Source: Marine Group II euryarchaeote MED-G34 (lineage in GTDB: Archaea; Thermoplasmatota; Poseidoniia; Poseidoniales; Thalassarchaeaceae). Taken from it: a stretch of DNA of 58,364 nt. This document shows positions 1-8,246 of this stretch, piece by piece. The notes under the pieces are model-generated. The model was not told where the DNA came from and made no database searches. It saw nothing but the letters and a program-made list of their open reading frames with translations. The translations under genes and the position numbers were made by a program. Every line of letters starts with the position of its first letter. Position 1 is the stretch's first letter. Location of the stretch: the NCBI GenBank assembly GCA_002457605.1, contig NTJT01000005.1:1-58364 (forward strand), written 5' to 3'.

Positions 1-2
1 GG

Positions 3-1907
3 ACTGTAGGAAACTTCACCGACGGCAACAATGGTTACCAGATGTCGGATGTCGATGGAATCGCCACTCTAGCTCTCGATGACATAACAGCAGAAGTAAT
101 GACTTTCGACTTCTTCCTACAGGACACCGGATACGAGACCTCAACCCCCGTGGACTACCTAGTCATCAGATTCATCGGCGCGAACAACGATATCGAAATC
201 ATCAACACCACGGGCTACGACATCGACACTGACAACTCGTCATGGCTCGGCACGTGGACGACGATGACGGTGATGATAGGAGCAGCCGGGCACGGTCATC
301 TAGAAGTTGAATTCGCCTCGAACTCTGCTATGGAAGCCCTGTATCTAGACAACATACAGTTCACCTCGACAGTGGTGCTCAATGCCGACTTGGATGATGA
401 CGGCGACGGCTGGCTCGATGTCGATGAGACCGACTGCGGCACCGACCCCCTAGACGGCAATGATGTTCCAGTTGATACTGATTCTAACGGAATCTGTGAC
501 GCCCTTGAGGGTGGTGACTTCGATGGTGACGGGATACCCAATGACAGCGATCCCGACGACGACAACGACGGCTGGGATGATACCGATGAGACTTCATGCA
601 ACACTAATCCGTTGAATTCGGACTCAACTCCGACAGACACGGACGGTGATGGAATATGCGACTACCTCGACTCTGACGATGATGGTGATGGTGTCGAGGA
701 TGGTAACGACTGCGATCCTCTCGACCCCGACGAATCCACTGACAACGACATGGATGGAATCTGCGATGGAGCGGATGATGATGATGACAATGACGGGGTT
801 TTGGACGATGATGATGCGTTCCCAGAAGACCCCTCGGAGTGGTCGGATACCGATGGAGATGGCAAGGGGGACAACTCCGATGACGATGATGACAATGATG
901 GTATCTCCGATCTGATGGAGGAAATGTGCTTCTCGGACTCGCTCGATGCCAACTCGGTCCCGACGGACACCGATGGCGATGGTGAATGCGATCCCATAGA
1001 CTACGACGACGACGGTGATGGCTACTTCGATGATATCGAGCAGAACTGCCAGTCTGACGAGCTAGACCCTAACTCGGTCCCAGTGGACTCAGATGGGGAT
1101 GGCGTATGCGACCTTCTGGACAGCGATTCTGACAACGACGGAGTGGATGATGCGGATGATGCGTTTCCTGATGATGCAAATGAGTGGGTTGACACAGACA
1201 TGGACGGCTGGGGGGACAACGCTGACGTCGATGACGACGGAGATGGCTGGCTGGATGTTGACGAGGACTCCTGTGGAAGCGACTCAATGGATTCGGGTTC
1301 CGTCCCTGCAGACTTAGACGGCGATGGCGATTGCGATGGTGAGGATTACGACATAGATGGCGATGGAGTCATGAACCCTGACGATGATTTCCCGGATGAT
1401 TCCAGCGAGTGGTTTGATCTCGATGGTGACGGAACTGGGAACAATGCTGACACCGACGATGACGGCGATGGATGGACCGACTCTGATGAGGAGGAATGTG
1501 CCGCGGCTGGCGGGGATGGCGACTCAATGAACGGCAACGTGCAGCCTAATGACAACGATATCGACGGTAATTGCGACGCCCTCGACCCTGACGACGACGG
1601 GGACGGGGTCGCCGATGGGGACGATGCGCTCCCGAACGATGGATCGGAGTGGGATGATACCGACGGCGACGGAATCGGGGACAACGCCGACCTAGACGAC
1701 GACAATGACGGCTGGTCCGATGCTGAAGAGGATGAATGCGGCACTGACCAGTACGACAGCGACAGCACGCCTGTGGACTACGACAGCAACGGGGTGTGCG
1801 ATGCGAACGACCCGATTGTAGAGCCGGAGCCCGAAGGCACCCCTGGGTTTGGCCTGCTATCTGCACTAACGGTGCTCGCTCTCGCAGCTATCGCACGCAG
1901 GGATTGA
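3..1907 (+). CDS. Acidic thrombospondin-type-3-like surface protein with archaeosortase-like tail (5' partial)
   Basis: The frame is open to the left edge, so the N-terminus lies outside the window. The first ~120 residues look like a beta-sandwich domain (visible in the sequence only as alternating hydrophobic strands). The rest is about twenty calcium-loop motifs of the DxDxDG type, in units carrying paired cysteines such as GICD and DETDCGTDP, as in thrombospondin type 3 repeats. The C-terminus has the order expected of a sorting signal: short Pro/Glu linker, TPGFG, a hydrophobic stretch, then ARRD. This resembles PGF-CTERM tails processed by archaeosortase A. Likely a calcium-stabilised, cell-surface-anchored protein; its binding target is unknown. 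The opposite-strand frames here are low-complexity shadows. Confidence 0.85.
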   Translation, partial: TVGNFTDGNNGYQMSDVDGIATLALDDITAEVMTFDFFLQDTGYETSTPVDYLVIRFIGANNDIEIINTTGYDIDTDNSSWLGTWTTMTVMIGAAGHGHLEVEFASNSAMEALYLDNIQFTSTVVLNADLDDDGDGWLDVDETDCGTDPLDGNDVPVDTDSNGICDALEGGDFDGDGIPNDSDPDDDNDGWDDTDETSCNTNPLNSDSTPTDTDGDGICDYLDSDDDGDGVEDGNDCDPLDPDESTDNDMDGICDGADDDDDNDGVLDDDDAFPEDPSEWSDTDGDGKGDNSDDDDDNDGISDLMEEMCFSDSLDANSVPTDTDGDGECDPIDYDDDGDGYFDDIEQNCQSDELDPNSVPVDSDGDGVCDLLDSDSDNDGVDDADDAFPDDANEWVDTDMDGWGDNADVDDDGDGWLDVDEDSCGSDSMDSGSVPADLDGDGDCDGEDYDIDGDGVMNPDDDFPDDSSEWFDLDGDGTGNNADTDDDGDGWTDSDEEECAAAGGDGDSMNGNVQPNDNDIDGNCDALDPDDDGDGVADGDDALPNDGSEWDDTDGDGIGDNADLDDDNDGWSDAEEDECGTDQYDSDSTPVDYDSNGVCDANDPIVEPEPEGTPGFGLLSALTVLALAAIARRD

Positions 1908-1983
1908 TGGCGCCGACAGCAGGACTCGAACCTGCGACCTGTGGATTAACAGTCCACCGCTCCACCAACTAAGCTATGTCGGC
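1908..1983 (-). tRNA. tRNA-Asn(GTT)
   Basis: On the minus strand the acceptor GCCGACA pairs with TGTCGGC. The anticodon stem GTGGA/TCCAC closes a loop CTGTTAA with anticodon GTT. The T-loop TTCGAGT is present. Discriminator G and a genome-encoded CCA follow. No intron is seen. The CCA end directly abuts the stop codon of the convergent surface-protein gene. Confidence 0.96.
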
Positions 1984-2023
1984 CTGACTCGCGGCTGGCC
2001 CCATCCTTCATCAAAGAATCGGA

Positions 2024-2968
2024 TTATTCCCACTCAATTGTTCCGGGTGGTTTGTGAGTGACATCATAGACTACCCGGTTCACTTGTCCCTTGAGGGAAT
2101 TGGTAATCTCTGTACTTATTTCAGCCAGTAAATCATGCGGTATCTCTGAGAACTTGGCACTCATACCGTCTAGACTCGTCACTGCTCTGACTACTACTGT
2201 CTCTCCGTGCACGCGCGCGTCACCGTGCACGCCTACGCTCCTGACTGGGAGCAGGGCTGCAAAATACTGCCAGGGTAGCTCGCACCTTCCCTCTGCCGCC
2301 GCAGCCTGCAGGCGAGTCTCGACAATGTAGCAGGCCTCGCGGCAAGCCGCTACCCTATCTGGTGTGATATCACCGAGTACCCGGACTGCGAGGCCCGGGC
2401 CGGGAAACGGCTGTCGTTCGCTCGACGGGATACCGAGATCGCGGGCGATGGCCCGAACCTCGTCCTTGTAGAACTCGCGCAGTGGCTCGACTATGATTAG
2501 GTCGACATCCTCAGGGAGTCCACCGACGTTGTGGTGCGACTTGATGACATCACGATTTCCACCACCCGACTCTATCCAGTCGGGCGCTATGGTGCCCTGG
2601 ACTAGGAATTTTGCTCCGCATCCTTCCTGTTCGCCTTCGAAGACTCGAATGAATTGCTCACCAATGACCTTGCGCTTCTCCTCTGGGTCAGTGACTCCTG
2701 AAAGATTGTTCAAGAAGCGCTCCGAGGCGTCCACTACCTTGAGTTCAATGCCGAGGTCAGAGAACATATGTGCGACCTCGTCTGACTCGTTCTTGCGCAT
2801 CAGTCCGGTATCGACGTAGACACAGTGCAAGAGACTCCCCACGGCACGGTGGGCTAACACTGCGGCCACCGTGCTGTCTATGCCTCCGGAGCAGGCGATG
2901 ATTGTAGTGTCATCAATCTGAGATTGCAGGGCCTCGACTGCTTCGTCTACCAGCATCTGAGTCTGCAT
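2024..2968 (-). CDS. guaAB: GMP synthase, PP-loop ATP pyrophosphatase subunit (GuaAb)
   Basis: Converts XMP to GMP using ATP and ammonia supplied by a separate glutaminase subunit, as in archaea where the two halves of GuaA are split. The PP-loop SGGIDST lies near residues 27-33 and the conserved PFPGPGLAVRVLG segment lies mid-protein. The C-terminus ends in PPGTIEWE, typical of GuaA. About 314 residues, normal for the archaeal B subunit. I use ATG at 2968; the codon before it is TTG. It starts only a few bases after purE and is last in the gcvPA-gcvPB-membrane protein-purE run. The glutaminase subunit is not in this window. Confidence 0.95.
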   Translation of the reverse strand: MQTQMLVDEAVEALQSQIDDTTIIACSGGIDSTVAAVLAHRAVGSLLHCVYVDTGLMRKNESDEVAHMFSDLGIELKVVDASERFLNNLSGVTDPEEKRKVIGEQFIRVFEGEQEGCGAKFLVQGTIAPDWIESGGGNRDVIKSHHNVGGLPEDVDLIIVEPLREFYKDEVRAIARDLGIPSSERQPFPGPGLAVRVLGDITPDRVAACREACYIVETRLQAAAAEGRCELPWQYFAALLPVRSVGVHGDARVHGETVVVRAVTSLDGMSAKFSEIPHDLLAEISTEITNSLKGQVNRVVYDVTHKPPGTIEWE

Positions 2969-2975
2969 CAAGTGC

Positions 2976-3449
2976 TCACTCCCTCAGCGACTCGTCGTCC
3001 GCAATGACTCTCGCAGTGCGTGACTTTCTCCACTCGGCAAATCTGGAAGAAAGATCAGTGTCGCTCATAGCGAGCATCTGGATGGCTAGCACAGCGGCGT
3101 TATCGCCACGGTCAACGCCTACGGTTGCCACGGGCATCCCAGGTGGCATTTGGACTATTGAAAGCAGACTATCCAGTGGCACCTTACCTCCAACGGGAAC
3201 GCCGATTACCGGCAAGGTAGTCATCGCTGCGACTACCCCTGGAAGGGCTGCTGCCATCCCTGCCATCCCAATGAAAATCTGGCATCCGTCTTCGATGGCA
3301 GTGGTGACAACGTCCTCTAGATATTTAGGAGCTCGATGGGCCGAAGCAACCCTAACTTCGTGTGAGATGTCGAACTCAGAGAGTACGGCAGTGCATTTGT
3401 TGGCGACCGGAAGGTCAGTCTTGGACCCAAGCAGTATGCAGACGTCCAT
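2976..3449 (-). CDS. purE: N5-carboxyaminoimidazole ribonucleotide mutase PurE
   Basis: Purine biosynthesis enzyme acting on carboxyaminoimidazole ribonucleotide. The 157-residue protein from the ATG at 3449 has the whole family core: LLGSKTDLP at residues 6-14, SAHRAP at 37-42 with the catalytic His, and GMAGMAAALPGVVAAMTTLP at 61-80. An upstream in-frame start at 3548 would add 33 unrelated residues and overlap the preceding gene, so it is rejected. It lies 22 bases after the membrane-protein gene and a few bases before guaAB. This places two purine enzymes behind glycine decarboxylase, whose products (one-carbon units) feed purine synthesis. No PurK is visible. Confidence 0.95.
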   Translation of the reverse strand: MDVCILLGSKTDLPVANKCTAVLSEFDISHEVRVASAHRAPKYLEDVVTTAIEDGCQIFIGMAGMAAALPGVVAAMTTLPVIGVPVGGKVPLDSLLSIVQMPPGMPVATVGVDRGDNAAVLAIQMLAMSDTDLSSRFAEWRKSRTARVIADDESLRE

Positions 3450-3471
3450 GTACTGCCGGGACGTAGTCGGT

Positions 3472-4455
3472 TCAAATGCCTGCCGTCGAATCAGCGTCGT
3501 TGCTCTGCGCGTCGCTGACGAGTAGTCTCTCCGGCCACTCCAGCCCAAGGTCGGCTACCGGCGGCTGGGACAGTAGACTGATGGCCAGAGCCTTTCCGAC
3601 TGATCCGTCGGAGAAGGGGTCGTGAACGAAGCCGACGCCATCGAGCAGCGCAAGGGCGATGAAACGGTCACTACCACGACTGGCCCCTGCAATCACCAAG
3701 TGCCCATACTCACAGCTCATCCTAGCGATTGAACCAGTGGTCCATCTCTCGGAAATCACTTGCCACTCAGAAGATAACTGAGATGAAGATTCCCAAGCCG
3801 ACTGATCGATAGGCAGAAGCCACCTCGCTGCCGGGATTTGCAATATTTTCCCAATTTGGCGGAACGAGCGGAACCATGCGACCCAAAACAGAGTGTAAGC
3901 AATCCAACCAAGAATCGGGCTCAATAGTATGTGAAGAGCAAAAATTGCCGACGCACCAGCAAAGGTCACCCAGTCGAGAGGGAGAGACAAGAGTGTACCC
4001 TCAGACATCGGCTGTGCAGAACGGACTAGGTAGAGCGGTAACAGAATCAGTATCCATGTCAGGGCGAAGAATAGTGCTGCTACGCTCTGATCGTCGGCAG
4101 GGAGACGATCGGGGAGAATGAGGGGGATAGCGGAGAGTAACAGGAACAGCGGTGACCATGCGAGGGGAAACAGTATCGAGGGGGCAACGGGTTGCAGGCG
4201 CTGCCTAGCCCATCCTTTACCGCCCTCCTGAGCAGTTGTGCTCAGCCAAGACTCTGGCGGAGTCAACTCGCCCTCCTTGGCATCTTGCTGCGAGGAGTCG
4301 TCGGGAAGCCTTCTCCACCTAGGTTCGCCCACCAGCCACTGGCGGTCCAGCCCCGCTTCCATGGAGTCCGCAAGGGTCGTTAGGTATTGTCCGCTTCGGC
4401 CATCACTCAGGACCGGGATGTCTGAGAACCAAATTACGGGCTGCCCATACCTCAT
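3472..4455 (-). CDS. Hypothetical multi-pass membrane protein
   Basis: Not recognised. About 85 mostly polar N-terminal residues are followed by roughly four hydrophobic segments: around SILFPLAWSPLFLLLSAIPL, a second near ALFFALTWILILLPLYLV, then two more between about residues 165 and 205. A soluble C-terminal ~120 residues follow. The ATG at 4455 overlaps the 3' end of gcvPB by 53 bases; a later ATG at 4362 would remove the overlap, so the start is uncertain. It sits between gcvPB and purE in the same direction with short spacing, so it is probably co-transcribed. A role in glycine or purine metabolism is only suggested by position. Confidence 0.7.
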   Translation of the reverse strand: MRYGQPVIWFSDIPVLSDGRSGQYLTTLADSMEAGLDRQWLVGEPRWRRLPDDSSQQDAKEGELTPPESWLSTTAQEGGKGWARQRLQPVAPSILFPLAWSPLFLLLSAIPLILPDRLPADDQSVAALFFALTWILILLPLYLVRSAQPMSEGTLLSLPLDWVTFAGASAIFALHILLSPILGWIAYTLFWVAWFRSFRQIGKILQIPAARWLLPIDQSAWESSSQLSSEWQVISERWTTGSIARMSCEYGHLVIAGASRGSDRFIALALLDGVGFVHDPFSDGSVGKALAISLLSQPPVADLGLEWPERLLVSDAQSNDADSTAGI

Positions 4456-5914
4456 CCACCCTCCTGACGTCAGTGGAGTGAGGCGCGGTGGTCACGATCT
4501 CTGGGTCCTCACCCAGTATCGTGTGAAAGTCAGCGGCGAAACGGTCCATGACCTCCTTCGATTCGGTCTCAGTGGGTTCAATCATCAGACATTCAGGGAC
4601 AATCATAGGGAAATATAGAGTTGGAGCCATGACACCGTAGTCTAGCAACCTCTTGGCCACATCCCTACCAGTGACGCCGACTGCATCCTTCAGAGCGCTC
4701 ATAGACAGAGTAAATTCGTGCTTCACCACCTCGGCAGGAGCTCCGTCTAGCGGCATCGCGTGCATCCTCGCTGCAGTATCCGAATCGGGATTCATGATGC
4801 GGTGACGTAGGTAGTTGGCGTTCAAGACAGCGTGTTCGCTCATCCGCTCTAATTCTCTGCCATACCTGCGGTAGAACGCCCATGCACGGACCACAGCAGC
4901 TGAGTTGCCGTGCCACTGCTGGACCTTACCGATACTGGACTCGCCTACCTCTTTCCAGACATACCAGTAGCCGTCGCCCACTCCAATAGGATCATCTTCG
5001 ACTCGCTCCCTGCGATTGGCTATCGGACTGGGCAGGAAGGCTGCGAGATGAGATTTCACTCCAATTGGGCCGCTACCCGGGCCGCCACCACCGTGTGGCT
5101 GACTGAAGGTCTTGTGGAGATTGTAGTGGACTGCATCGAAACCCATCCGACCAGGGTCAGTCTTGCCTAGGATAGCATTGAAGTTGGCACCATCATAGTA
5201 CATCTGGCCACCGGCTGTGTGAACCATCTCGGCGGCCCGAGAGATGTCGGGCTCGAAGACACCGAGTGTAGAAGGGTTGGTGATCATCATCGCCGCGGTA
5301 TCATCGCCCACTGCTTCCTTGAGTGCAGCAAGATCGATTCTGCCGTCGGCCGCGCTCGGGATTTCTATGATGTCATAGCCGCACATCGCTGCCGAAGCGG
5401 GGTTGGTGCCATGTGCGGAATCTGGGACGATGACTTTGTCACGGTGGTCTTGACCAATGCTGCGATGGTACTCCTGAATGCAGCGCATGGCTGTGAACTC
5501 TCCCTGCGCTCCTGCAACCGGTTGCAGCGTCACCTCGTCCATTCCCGAACAGATTGCGAGCATCTCCTGCATCTCGAAGAATATCGCTAGAAGCCCCTGT
5601 ATCTGGTGCTCTGGTTGCAGAGGGTGGATACGGTCTATTCCTGGCAGTTGGACGATTCTCTCGTTAAGTCGGGGGTTATGTTTCATAGTGCACGAACCCA
5701 GAGGATAGAATCCGGTATCAATGCCGAAGTTCCTTCTCGACAACCAAGTATAATGGCGAACCAGTTCCGGCTCGCTGGCTCTGGGCCAACCAGGAGGAGA
5801 GGCGCGTCGTAGAGGCTCTGGGACTGTGGACCATGATTCATCGACACCTAGCGAAGGGAGTGGCTGAGACCATCCTGCGCCCTCGGCGCCGTTGAAAGCG
5901 AACAAATCGCTCAT
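4403..5914 (-). CDS. gcvPB: Glycine dehydrogenase (decarboxylating) subunit 2
   Basis: C-terminal half of the split P-protein of the glycine cleavage system. With GcvPA it decarboxylates glycine using PLP and passes the aminomethyl group to lipoylated H-protein. The PLP lysine is visible in NLHKTFSQPHGGGGPGSGP (K268), preceded by the conserved YDGANFNAI and DSAHGTNPASA motifs. At 503 residues it is the usual length. Its ATG overlaps the gcvPA stop by four bases (ATGA), which indicates translational coupling. The complex needs an H-protein; the only homologue in this window lacks the lipoyl lysine. Confidence 0.96.
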   Translation of the reverse strand: MSDLFAFNGAEGAGWSQPLPSLGVDESWSTVPEPLRRASPPGWPRASEPELVRHYTWLSRRNFGIDTGFYPLGSCTMKHNPRLNERIVQLPGIDRIHPLQPEHQIQGLLAIFFEMQEMLAICSGMDEVTLQPVAGAQGEFTAMRCIQEYHRSIGQDHRDKVIVPDSAHGTNPASAAMCGYDIIEIPSAADGRIDLAALKEAVGDDTAAMMITNPSTLGVFEPDISRAAEMVHTAGGQMYYDGANFNAILGKTDPGRMGFDAVHYNLHKTFSQPHGGGGPGSGPIGVKSHLAAFLPSPIANRRERVEDDPIGVGDGYWYVWKEVGESSIGKVQQWHGNSAAVVRAWAFYRRYGRELERMSEHAVLNANYLRHRIMNPDSDTAARMHAMPLDGAPAEVVKHEFTLSMSALKDAVGVTGRDVAKRLLDYGVMAPTLYFPMIVPECLMIEPTETESKEVMDRFAADFHTILGEDPEIVTTAPHSTDVRRVDEVWAARNLVLRHPGPE

Positions 5915-7278
5915 GAATCAGCCTCCTCAAGCCATGAAGAAAGTCCAGCTGCGAGCGCTTCGATATCAGACTCGCTAGTGCGCTCGTCGGCACCTATGAG
6001 AAGGCAATTAGACATGCCATCCCACCAGACTCCTAAATCGAATCCGCCAAGCACCCCATTAGTGTCTAGGTAGGCCAGAGCGTCTGAAGCCTGTCCAGGA
6101 AGCTTGACGGCGAACTCCCTGAAGTTGTATGCCTGAGGATCGACCAGCTCGATACCATCGATTGAGGTCACCATTCTCTTCGTGGCCTCGGTGGCTGAGG
6201 CCACGCGCAGAGCCAGTCTCTCGATACCTCGTGGACCAAGAAGCGCCATGTGCATGGCCCCCATCAGTGCAATCAGGGTCTCGTTAGAGCAGATGTTCGA
6301 GGTCGCGCGGTGCCTGCGGATGTGCTGTTCACGTGTCGATAACGTAAGTGTGAATGCGCGTTTTCCATCAACATCACTTGTCAGACCGACGATTCTTCCT
6401 GGCATCTGTCTAGTGTATCTCTCGCCGCAGGCAAAGATACCGTAGATTGGCCCGCCGGCTGTCGGGCCTATACCGAACGGTTGACCTTCGCCGACAACAA
6501 TGTCTGCACCCCATTCACCTGGAGGCGCGACAATGCCGAGAGACACGACGTCTACACCAACGATGAGTGCCGTCTCCTCTCCAATAATCTCCTTCAGATT
6601 CATTAGGCCGGGGTCAAGGATACCGAAGGCACTTGGTTGCTCCACATAGACAGCGCAACAGCCAGCAGCCTCGGCAGCAGAGTCCATGTCTATGTGACCG
6701 TCTTCGAGGTGCTCCAGAATCCTAATCTCTAGACCGCTGCCCTGAGTGTAGTTCCTGATAACTTCAAGCCTTTGTGGAGGTACAAACATGGAGACGTAGA
6801 CGACGTTATTCTGTGACGATTTGCGTCGGTGGACGCGTACTGCACAAGTGATGGCCTCGGCCGCTGCAGTCGATGCATCGTACATCGAGACGTTAGCCAC
6901 CGGCAGACCGACCAGTTCGCTCACCATCGTTTGAAATTCCCACATCGCCTGCAGCATCCCTTGACTAACCTCAGGCTGATATGGAGTGTAAGACGTCAGG
7001 AACTCTCCGCGGGTTGCGAGCATTCCGACCATCGTGGGGACGAAATTCCTAGCAAGTCCGGCTGCGAGGAAGCTTGGTCTGTCGTCAAGGCTCACATTAG
7101 CCCCCAACAGTCGCTGGGCATCCGCCCATATCTCCTCCTCTGACTGTGGACCTCGAAGGGGCAGAGGGGTGTCTCTTCGGATATCTTCGGGAATGTCTGA
7201 GAACAACTCGTCGAGCGAACTCATTCCCATTTCAGTGAGCATCTCTTGCTCTCTTCCGAGATTTGGCAATTGGTCCAC
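5911..7278 (-). CDS. gcvPA: Glycine dehydrogenase (decarboxylating) subunit 1
   Basis: N-terminal half of the split P-protein, partner of gcvPB directly downstream. The start region SSLDELFSDIPEDIR matches the family hallmark, and the SYTPYQPEVSQG and EQPSAFG segments are typical. At 455 residues the length is normal. The start is GTG at 7278; an internal ATG would remove the beginning of the conserved N-terminal region. It is first in a minus-strand run gcvPA-gcvPB-membrane protein-purE-guaAB. The 122-base divergent region upstream holds an 8-bp inverted repeat that could be regulatory. Confidence 0.95.
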   Translation of the reverse strand: MDQLPNLGREQEMLTEMGMSSLDELFSDIPEDIRRDTPLPLRGPQSEEEIWADAQRLLGANVSLDDRPSFLAAGLARNFVPTMVGMLATRGEFLTSYTPYQPEVSQGMLQAMWEFQTMVSELVGLPVANVSMYDASTAAAEAITCAVRVHRRKSSQNNVVYVSMFVPPQRLEVIRNYTQGSGLEIRILEHLEDGHIDMDSAAEAAGCCAVYVEQPSAFGILDPGLMNLKEIIGEETALIVGVDVVSLGIVAPPGEWGADIVVGEGQPFGIGPTAGGPIYGIFACGERYTRQMPGRIVGLTSDVDGKRAFTLTLSTREQHIRRHRATSNICSNETLIALMGAMHMALLGPRGIERLALRVASATEATKRMVTSIDGIELVDPQAYNFREFAVKLPGQASDALAYLDTNGVLGGFDLGVWWDGMSNCLLIGADERTSESDIEALAAGLSSWLEEADS

Positions 7279-7336
7279 TGTGGCATTCTCCCGCCTCTCG
7301 GCGCATCGAGGAGAATAGCGAGAGTCTTCAATGTTC

Positions 7337-7362
7337 GTCGGTGGCCTAGTCGGACCACCGAC
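7337..7362. promoter_or_regulatory. Inverted repeat between divergent gcvPA and SDR gene
   Basis: Perfect 8-bp arms GTCGGTGG and CCACCGAC are separated by 10 bases. They lie in the 122-base region between gcvPA (minus) and the SDR-like gene (plus). This could be an operator for a dimeric regulator or an RNA hairpin. No clear TATA element could be assigned to either gene here. Confidence 0.4.
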
Positions 7363-7400
7363 ACACTCTTAATCGCCCTAAGGGAGTCCGTCTCGATAGC

Positions 7401-8246
7401 ATGAAGGTTGCAATCTCGGCATCTGATGCGTTCGTCGCGCCTTACATCGCTGAAATGCTCGGTGACTCCGCTGTAGTGGTGCCTGATGAAGCGCTTTCTG
7501 ATGCCACCTCTCTCGATGCTATGCTAACTCCTTGCCGTGCCCTCATACACATCAATTCACGCCCCATCGACACCTCGGTAGGGCGTACCGACAGGGAGGC
7601 CTACATCTCGATGAGAGAGGCCTCCAGACCAATCCTAGATGCAGTCGATAGACACGGCGGGATGCACCTGGTAATCCTAGGGACCCTGCGTGTACACCCT
7701 CAGTCGAACCCCGGGGATTCGTACTACGGACTCGAGTCCACACTAGCTCCTCGTGACATCGCAGCCGAGGGGCAATTGTGGGTAGAGGAGAATGCGTTGG
7801 AACGGGCCGAGGCAGAACGACCCGTGAGTATCATCAGGGCATCGAATGTCCAAGGAGTACCTCTGGAAGGCCCACCGGGAAACGGTCTGCTCCATAGATG
7901 GGCCGAGGAGTCTCAGATTGGTTGGATCAATATCCCAGGAGATGGATCCGATCTCAAGGACTTCATACATGTCCAAGACCTAGTCAGAGTGGTTGATGCG
8001 GTTCTTTCAAACCCACCTCCAACCAGAGAGAGCATTGCAGTCGGCTCGGGTAAAGGAATCACAATGGAGGACTTAGCGTCTTCCTACAAGCAGAGGACAG
8101 GTTGCGACCCCGAGTTCGGACAGAGCGATGAGGGAGAGGTCTTCGGAATCGTCGACGCATGGGTGCTCGAGGAAAGGTTTGGTTTCAGACCACAGATTAG
8201 CCTTGAAGAGATGATTGCTGAGGCCTTCGAGGCCGCAGGTCACTGA
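7401..8246 (+). CDS. Degenerate extended SDR (NAD-dependent epimerase-like) protein
   Basis: The fold is recognisable as an extended SDR/epimerase: Rossmann-like N-terminus, central FIHVQDLVRVVDAVL (the usual DFIHVDDL-type motif) and C-terminal GKGITMEDLA. At 281 residues it is slightly short. Key motifs are changed. The dinucleotide-binding GxxGxxG is replaced by ISASDAFVAPYIAEML near residues 6-21. The catalytic YxxxK is not evident around SYYGLESTLAPRDIAAEG. It may bind a nucleotide sugar or act as a non-catalytic subunit. It diverges from gcvPA and overlaps the convergent EF-hand gene by a few bases. The substrate cannot be told from sequence. Confidence 0.75.
   Translation: MKVAISASDAFVAPYIAEMLGDSAVVVPDEALSDATSLDAMLTPCRALIHINSRPIDTSVGRTDREAYISMREASRPILDAVDRHGGMHLVILGTLRVHPQSNPGDSYYGLESTLAPRDIAAEGQLWVEENALERAEAERPVSIIRASNVQGVPLEGPPGNGLLHRWAEESQIGWINIPGDGSDLKDFIHVQDLVRVVDAVLSNPPPTRESIAVGSGKGITMEDLASSYKQRTGCDPEFGQSDEGEVFGIVDAWVLEERFGFRPQISLEEMIAEAFEAAGH

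Noticed and set aside
296-1866. Several long frames opposite the acidic surface gene, rich in Ser, Pro and Arg
   Set aside because: They mirror the repetitive DxDxDG coding sequence, have no domain or start signal, and are low-complexity shadows.
3450-3548. Longer purE start at 3548
   Set aside because: It adds 33 residues unlike any PurE and overlaps the preceding gene; the ATG at 3449 begins the conserved fold.
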